This document shows, piece by piece, positions 60,154-64,000 of a stretch of DNA of 64,000 bases. The stretch comes from Bacillota bacterium (GTDB taxonomy: Bacteria > Bacillota > Bacilli > Paenibacillales > Paenibacillaceae): the NCBI GenBank assembly GCA_023391635.1, contig JAEWAQ010000013.1:62001-126000 (forward strand), written 5' to 3'. Below the pieces are notes generated by a model, which saw nothing but the letters and a program-made list of their open reading frames with translations, was not told the origin of the DNA and made no database searches. The first letter of the stretch is position 1. Each line of letters opens with the position of its first letter. The translations under genes were made by a program, and so were the position numbers.

Positions 60154-61416
60154 TCACCTCACCCCAATCTTAGCTTTGTTGCCAACCTTTAGACGTGCAT
60201 TGCGCATCTCGTCTTCCATCGCATAGCGCACCGCGTCGATGCTGTGATTGTCCTTGTCGGGATATCCGTCCTTAAAGTTGCCGTTCGAATCTCGTTCCAG
60301 CTCATAACCGTAGAATTCTCGTTTCGTATTCGGGCAGCGAACCGGGTCGATAATGATCTCATCTAGGTCCTCCAGGAACTTAACTCCATGTTCGACACTG
60401 TCCGGTCCCTTCTTGGCGCCCGATATGTTCAATCCGAGCTCTCGAAATTCATTTATCGTTCGCGGCTCTGCACTATCCGCCGTAATTAACCGATTTCCGG
60501 TGTTCTCTTTCTTGATCTCGGTTACAGCCGAACGGTTACTCATGCGAACCTTGTGAATCTCGTAGAAGATAAACAGTCGCTTCCGCGTCTTGTCATAATG
60601 CATAGTACCGTAATGAAGCGGGTCCTTCGCATATCCGAAGTCTAGGCCGCGCTTGATCCGATCGAATCGAGTGATCTCTTCGTCGGTGATCGGTCTGAAT
60701 GTGAGGTTAAGAAACACCTCTCCGCCAGTTCCGGTAACCTTGCCCAGGTATTCGTGCTCATAGGCATCCAAGTTCTTACGCTTAAGCTCTTCAGCTTCAA
60801 CAAAAAACTGCTCCCCCAGCCAATGGCGAGGAACAGTCTCATACGTGCTATGGTGAACGAGTCGGTCAGCTCGCTGTTCGGTAACTTCTGCGTTTACCCA
60901 GTTGCGTTGCGACTTCGGCGGGTTGAACGAATAGAAAACGGTGAACGTCGGACCGCCGCGAAGGAACGTCTGATTAATCGTCCGGATGTCTCCCGGCTCG
61001 AATTCGTCTATTTCCTCGTACCAGACGTATTTGATATACCCGCGCCTGAGCTTGCTGGACTTTACCTTCTTCGGTTTGTCCGCGCCCCGGAAGATGATCT
61101 TCTGTCCGGTTGGCTTATACGTCAGGCTCATCGGGCTTACGCTGTCATGCCATAGGTGAGAGACGCCCAGAACATCGATCGCCCAAAGCAGCTGCTCATA
61201 GACACTCTCACGCAAGTTCTCCTTGACCTTCCGGAGCGCCACGGCATTAGCATTCGGATCTCTCATCATCCCAAAAATGAGTTCAACGCCGACGAATGAG
61301 GACTTTGTACTTCCTCGGCCACCGGGAAACCAATAGTGAGTATACCGATCCTCTTTCAGAGCATGATGAACCTCGTAGAAGCTTGGCGCGATCAGGTCGG
61401 TTAGTGCGACTTGCAT
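60154..61416 (-). CDS. Terminase large subunit (PBSX type)
   Basis: 420 residues. Walker A-like FPGGRGSTKSSFVG (30-43), Walker B YVWYEEIDEF, then nuclease acid cluster LDFGYAKDPL and ADSAEPRTINEF, KDNHSIDAVRYAMED. Length and order match PBSX-family terminases. It drives DNA into the head and cuts it. The ribosome site GGAGGCGG is 10 or more bases from the ATG. Confidence 0.94.
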   Translation of the reverse strand: MQVALTDLIAPSFYEVHHALKEDRYTHYWFPGGRGSTKSSFVGVELIFGMMRDPNANAVALRKVKENLRESVYEQLLWAIDVLGVSHLWHDSVSPMSLTYKPTGQKIIFRGADKPKKVKSSKLRRGYIKYVWYEEIDEFEPGDIRTINQTFLRGGPTFTVFYSFNPPKSQRNWVNAEVTEQRADRLVHHSTYETVPRHWLGEQFFVEAEELKRKNLDAYEHEYLGKVTGTGGEVFLNLTFRPITDEEITRFDRIKRGLDFGYAKDPLHYGTMHYDKTRKRLFIFYEIHKVRMSNRSAVTEIKKENTGNRLITADSAEPRTINEFRELGLNISGAKKGPDSVEHGVKFLEDLDEIIIDPVRCPNTKREFYGYELERDSNGNFKDGYPDKDNHSIDAVRYAMEDEMRNARLKVGNKAKIGVR

Positions 61417-61425
61417 ATCACATCG

Positions 61426-61581
61426 TCACCGCCTCCAGTTGACATCTGTATCAATCATGCATTTTGTACATATGTCTGAACGCTCGGTGTTCAAATTCGG
61501 GCAAATTCAGCCGTTTTCGCCGATTCCGTTTCCGTGGAACAATTCAGAATCACTGCCTTTATGCCGAATATGCGATCTCAC
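61426..61581 (-). pseudogene. Small zinc-finger-like reading frame broken by TGA
   Basis: From GTG 61579-61581 (GAGG just upstream), 24 codons (MRSHIRHKGSDSELFHGNGI) lead to TGA at 61507-61509. The same frame then reads ICPNLNTERSDICTKCMIDT, with a CP/C-x-x-C pattern, to a TGA at 61426. A CGA to TGA change would explain the break. It lies 10 bases after terS. If not a decayed gene, it is a chance frame. Confidence 0.35.
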
Positions 61582-61590
61582 GATTCCTCG

Positions 61591-62094
61591 TTATCGCTCC
61601 GTTTTTCGCGGCACATCATCAAGGATCTGAACCGCCCCATTTACATCGACTTGCTGCTTATCTATCCACATACCGTATCGCTTACCAAGCAACTCAAGCG
61701 CCTTGATCTTGTCGGCAAATCGGATCTCGCGCTCGACACCTTCGCCTTCCTCGAACGGGATCGTCTTGACCTTCACGCTGGCAATCGCCGCACGATCATC
61801 CGCACTCGTTTCGGCGTTCAGTTCGACCGTGTCCATGTTGACCAGCTGCGTCGGGTCCAAGAAGGCGATGCGGGCAAGTTCACGAAGGATTCGCTCCTGG
61901 TTGACACCTGTTCGGGCGCTGTGCTCAGCCATCCGCTGATTAATGTACGCGCGAACCTTAGCATTCGTTAGCAGCCTTGAACCTTGTTCAGTTGCCGCAT
62001 TCGGACTATATCCAGCGCGGATCGCAGCCTGCGTGGCATTGAGGTCAATCAGGTATTCATCTGCGAACCGTTGCTGCTTGGCCGTCAATGCCAT
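61591..62094 (-). CDS. Terminase small subunit (Terminase_2 family)
   Basis: 167 residues from ATG 62092-62094 with AGGTGATCG. LTAKQQRFADEYLIDLNATQ, AAIRAGYSPNAATEQGSRLL is the helix-turn-helix DNA-recognition part. Second half is the oligomerisation region (NQERILRELARIAFLDP). It recognises the pac or cos site. First gene of the late packaging set. Confidence 0.93.
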   Translation of the reverse strand: MALTAKQQRFADEYLIDLNATQAAIRAGYSPNAATEQGSRLLTNAKVRAYINQRMAEHSARTGVNQERILRELARIAFLDPTQLVNMDTVELNAETSADDRAAIASVKVKTIPFEEGEGVEREIRFADKIKALELLGKRYGMWIDKQQVDVNGAVQILDDVPRKTER

Positions 62095-62224
62095 TGCGAT
62101 CACCTCATTTCAGGAAAATAAAATTTCTAGAATACTTTGTTCCATACTTTCACTCTTCTAAACCTTGGCATTTAGCTACTACAGTATGTTAAACAACATA
62201 TTGTACGAATTTGGATTTGGACAC

Positions 62225-62253
62225 TACAACATATAGAAAAATCATGGTATAAT
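62225..62253 (+). promoter_or_regulatory. Promoter of the GIY-YIG gene
   Basis: TACAAC, 17 bases, TATAAT preceded by TGG (extended -10). Lies 28 bases before the ATG. Confidence 0.65.
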
Positions 62254-62280
62254 AATCCAATGAAAGGAGGTGAACAACCG

Positions 62281-62760
62281 ATGCAAGAGCCATTCATCTT
62301 TTCAGAATTTACAAAGTCCAGCATACCCGAAAACGGGGGATTATATGTTCTACTTGGACATCCACATCTCGGGAAATATCCGGTATTGTATGTTGGACAG
62401 GCAAATGATTTACGGAGAAGATTCGGTGAACATTTGAATAGTGATGATCTCCGAATACAGCGAGATGTGTTCTTCTACGATTATGAACTTCAGCCAAACG
62501 GATTGTTACGGAATAAACGCGAAAAGGAATTGATTCAACTTTACAATCCGCCGTTTAATGTAATGCTAAAGCCAAAACTGTTACCAAATCCGTTAACACC
62601 AAAATTACAACAGACACTTCCAGTTTCGCCTTTCAAGCAAAAAGCAAGAAGTCCGTTGTCGGATTTACTCGATGAAATGAATCGCCAAAAGAAACAACAA
62701 GAACTTGAACTGAAGCTTCGGACGGAAGCGTTACTGAATGCTTTAAAAAAATTCAGTTAG
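62281..62760 (+). CDS. GIY-YIG nuclease domain protein
   Basis: 159 residues, excellent AAAGGAGGTGA site. GIY-YIG core: GGLYVLL (19-25), YPVLYVGQANDLRRRFGEHL (33-52, including the catalytic Arg), and KREKELIQLYNPPFN. The C-terminal half is a basic, Gln/Lys-rich tail (SDLLDEMNRQKKQQELELKL). Divergent from the packaging genes beside terS. May be a free-standing (homing-like) endonuclease or a phage-exclusion nuclease. Confidence 0.8.
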   Translation: MQEPFIFSEFTKSSIPENGGLYVLLGHPHLGKYPVLYVGQANDLRRRFGEHLNSDDLRIQRDVFFYDYELQPNGLLRNKREKELIQLYNPPFNVMLKPKLLPNPLTPKLQQTLPVSPFKQKARSPLSDLLDEMNRQKKQQELELKLRTEALLNALKKFS

Positions 62761-62771
62761 GAGTATACCCC

Positions 62772-62966
62772 ATGTACCTGGTTGGAAAACCACTGCGTAC
62801 CTCTGAGGAAATACAACATGCGATTGACCGTTCAATTCCAGTCGCCGTTTGGCAGAACGGAGAAATGTTAGATCAAGGTGGTCTAATCGAACAACATGAT
62901 GAATCTACTGTTAAAATCAATGGATATTATTTTTTTAAAGCCACCTGCGATTTTAAAACTCGCTAA
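62772..62966 (+). CDS. 64-residue protein after the GIY-YIG gene
   Basis: MYLVGKPLRTSEEIQHAIDR, AGGAG site 11 bases after the previous stop. Two short beta strands around VAVWQNGEMLDQGGLIEQHD and VKINGYYFFKATCDF look like a small barrel. Unrecognised. The hairpin of AAGCCACC/GGTGGCTT at 62938-62975 overlaps its end as a terminator. Confidence 0.65.
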   Translation: MYLVGKPLRTSEEIQHAIDRSIPVAVWQNGEMLDQGGLIEQHDESTVKINGYYFFKATCDFKTR

Positions 62967-63072
62967 GGTGGCTTCTTCCTCATTTGAGACGTTTGATCGA
63001 TCATCTGCTTTGTATGTCTATATCATGCTCCTCACTATATAGGCGCATCGTACGGCAAGATTTCACCTTTTT

Positions 63073-63561
63073 TCATAAACTCAGAAAAATGTTTGATATT
63101 TTCGCTTGATCGATCTTCTCTTTCGCCCTATCCACATACGATTGAACCGTGCTTTTTCCAAGATTCAATTCGGCTGCGATTTCTTCCAGACTCATCAAGT
63201 CGACGTTGAACATCATGAAACATTGCCTTTCCCGCTCCGACAGTTCACGCATTGCCTCTTCGATCTTGAAGCGGTCTTGTTTTGATAATTCATTTGCTGT
63301 TACGTCGCGTTCGATAATATGTCGACTACGCTTGGATTCGTATTTCTCGATCCACTCCGGATCCCATGTTCTTATCCGGTATCGTCGCTCAATCCCTCTC
63401 ATGCTGCCCGGCCGTCTTCCCGTTCGCAGCCATTGAAGCGTATAGTCGCAATCCCCGATCATTTCCCCGATTATTTGCCGCTCGCCTCTATCTGTGTTCA
63501 ATGTGCGGAGCGCTCTGAGTATTTTACGCGTATGTCTGTACGGTTCGATCAAGTCTTCCAT
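63073..63561 (-). CDS. Sigma-70-region-4-like late regulator (Xpf/ArpU type)
   Basis: 162 residues. The C-terminus (about 100-150) has a sigma region-4-type HTH: MRELSERERQCFMMFNVDLM, then LEEIAAELNLGKSTVQSYVD. The N-terminus is helical. Related phage factors (Xpf of PBSX, ArpU-like) turn on late operons. It lies upstream of the packaging genes, in the same direction. Confidence 0.8.
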   Translation of the reverse strand: MEDLIEPYRHTRKILRALRTLNTDRGERQIIGEMIGDCDYTLQWLRTGRRPGSMRGIERRYRIRTWDPEWIEKYESKRSRHIIERDVTANELSKQDRFKIEEAMRELSERERQCFMMFNVDLMSLEEIAAELNLGKSTVQSYVDRAKEKIDQAKISNIFLSL

Positions 63562-63584
63562 TCCCGCTCCGCCTCCTCCCTATA

Positions 63585-63857
63585 TCAGTATTCGAATGTC
63601 CTGTCCTTCAAGTCGGTAATAAGATTCCGAAGAACGGTCGCCGTTCTCTCTTCCTGCCTGCTATCCTCGATGCCTGCGCATGTTTCCAAGTGCTCGATAA
63701 GTTGGGCACGGTCGATCCCCTTGTCCGCTAACGCCTTAAGCAGCGCCTTGAACCAATCTTTCGCGACCGTTCCAGCTATCGGTTTGTCGCTGTATACATA
63801 GTCCTTGATTTGTTCCAATAGGGCCGGAGTTAGTTCTGGTTCTGCTATTCCTTTCAT
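63585..63857 (-). CDS. 90-residue phage early protein
   Basis: MKGIAEPELTPALLEQIKDY, helical throughout. No family is recognised. ATG overlaps the preceding TGA (TCATGA). Confidence 0.6.
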   Translation of the reverse strand: MKGIAEPELTPALLEQIKDYVYSDKPIAGTVAKDWFKALLKALADKGIDRAQLIEHLETCAGIEDSRQEERTATVLRNLITDLKDRTFEY

Positions 63858-64000
63858 GATCTCACCCGCTTCTGTTCGAACTCATTGGCAGTTATTACGC
63901 CAGTGCGTGGGTGGTACTGCCGCGAATCGAGAAAGGCGACTTGTTTTTCCGTGGCTTTCACAATTGCACGTAAGTCGCGTAAAAGTCCTTCATTTCGCTT
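63854..64000 (-). CDS. 3' end of a phage gene cut by the window edge
   Basis: 48 residues to TGA 63854-63856 (KRNEGLLRDLRAIVKATEKQ, ending ANEFEQKRVRS). Coupled to the next gene. Unrecognised. Confidence 0.6.
   Translation of the reverse strand, partial: KRNEGLLRDLRAIVKATEKQVAFLDSRQYHPRTGVITANEFEQKRVRS

Overview
The window looks like a low-to-moderate GC Firmicute of the Paenibacillaceae (Paenibacillus or Cohnella type). The signs are copper-amine-oxidase-type stalk domains on secreted proteins, a large SLH-anchored surface protein, a YjcZ-type spore small protein, AGGAGG ribosome sites, TTG, GTG and probably CTG starts, a paeninodin-like lasso peptide locus and a heterocycloanthracin-like thiazole peptide locus. 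This is read from sequence only.

Layout. 1-2.8 kb: AT-rich accessory DNA with a NurA-type nuclease gene coupled to a downstream gene cut by the window edge, then a LytTR regulator and an XRE regulator in opposite directions. 2.9-12.5 kb: VOC protein, a 1258-residue repeat surface protein flanked by two related tiny reading frames, a helical protein related to SWIM-protein C-termini, a secreted esterase, an SH3-NlpC/P60 wall hydrolase, and two decayed 3' gene ends (AAA ATPase, alpha/beta hydrolase). 12.6-23.8 kb: two RiPP loci head to tail on the minus strand. The lasso locus (cyclase, precursor, kinase, ABC exporter) has no recognisable leader-binding or leader-peptidase gene. The thiazole locus has a 17-cysteine precursor, a maturation protein, a fused YcaO protein and a SagB-type dehydrogenase. 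24-31 kb: an ABC importer operon with PHP-type hydrolase, LacI regulator and accessory genes. 31-34.7 kb: SLH surface protein.

35-64 kb: a probable prophage that runs past the right edge. Its left part (35-42 kb) carries two operons of tiny proteins, one with a promoter holding a consensus LexA box, an ATP-dependent DNA ligase and an SRAP protein (a pair also found in B. subtilis prophage SPbeta as YoqV/YoqW), a stalk-domain protein, and an AT-rich HipA-like kinase plus DUF3037 pair. From 42.2 kb rightward the minus strand carries lysis, tail, head and packaging genes in reverse order: endolysin, holin, XhlA-like protein, fibre, baseplate proteins, tape measure, gpG/gpGT chaperones with a -1 slippery site, tail tube, connectors, capsid, scaffold, a MuF protein with a RelA/SpoT-like C-terminus and a candidate immunity gene, portal, TerL and TerS. 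A sigma-like late regulator follows.

The prophage may be defective: the tape-measure frame has an in-frame TAA, and a small frame between terS and terL has an in-frame TGA. The strongest candidates for new biology are the MuF/RelA-like toxin with its neighbour, the LexA-controlled zinc-ribbon/WYL-like/HTH operon, the lasso locus lacking B proteins, and the period-4 cysteine thiazole precursor.
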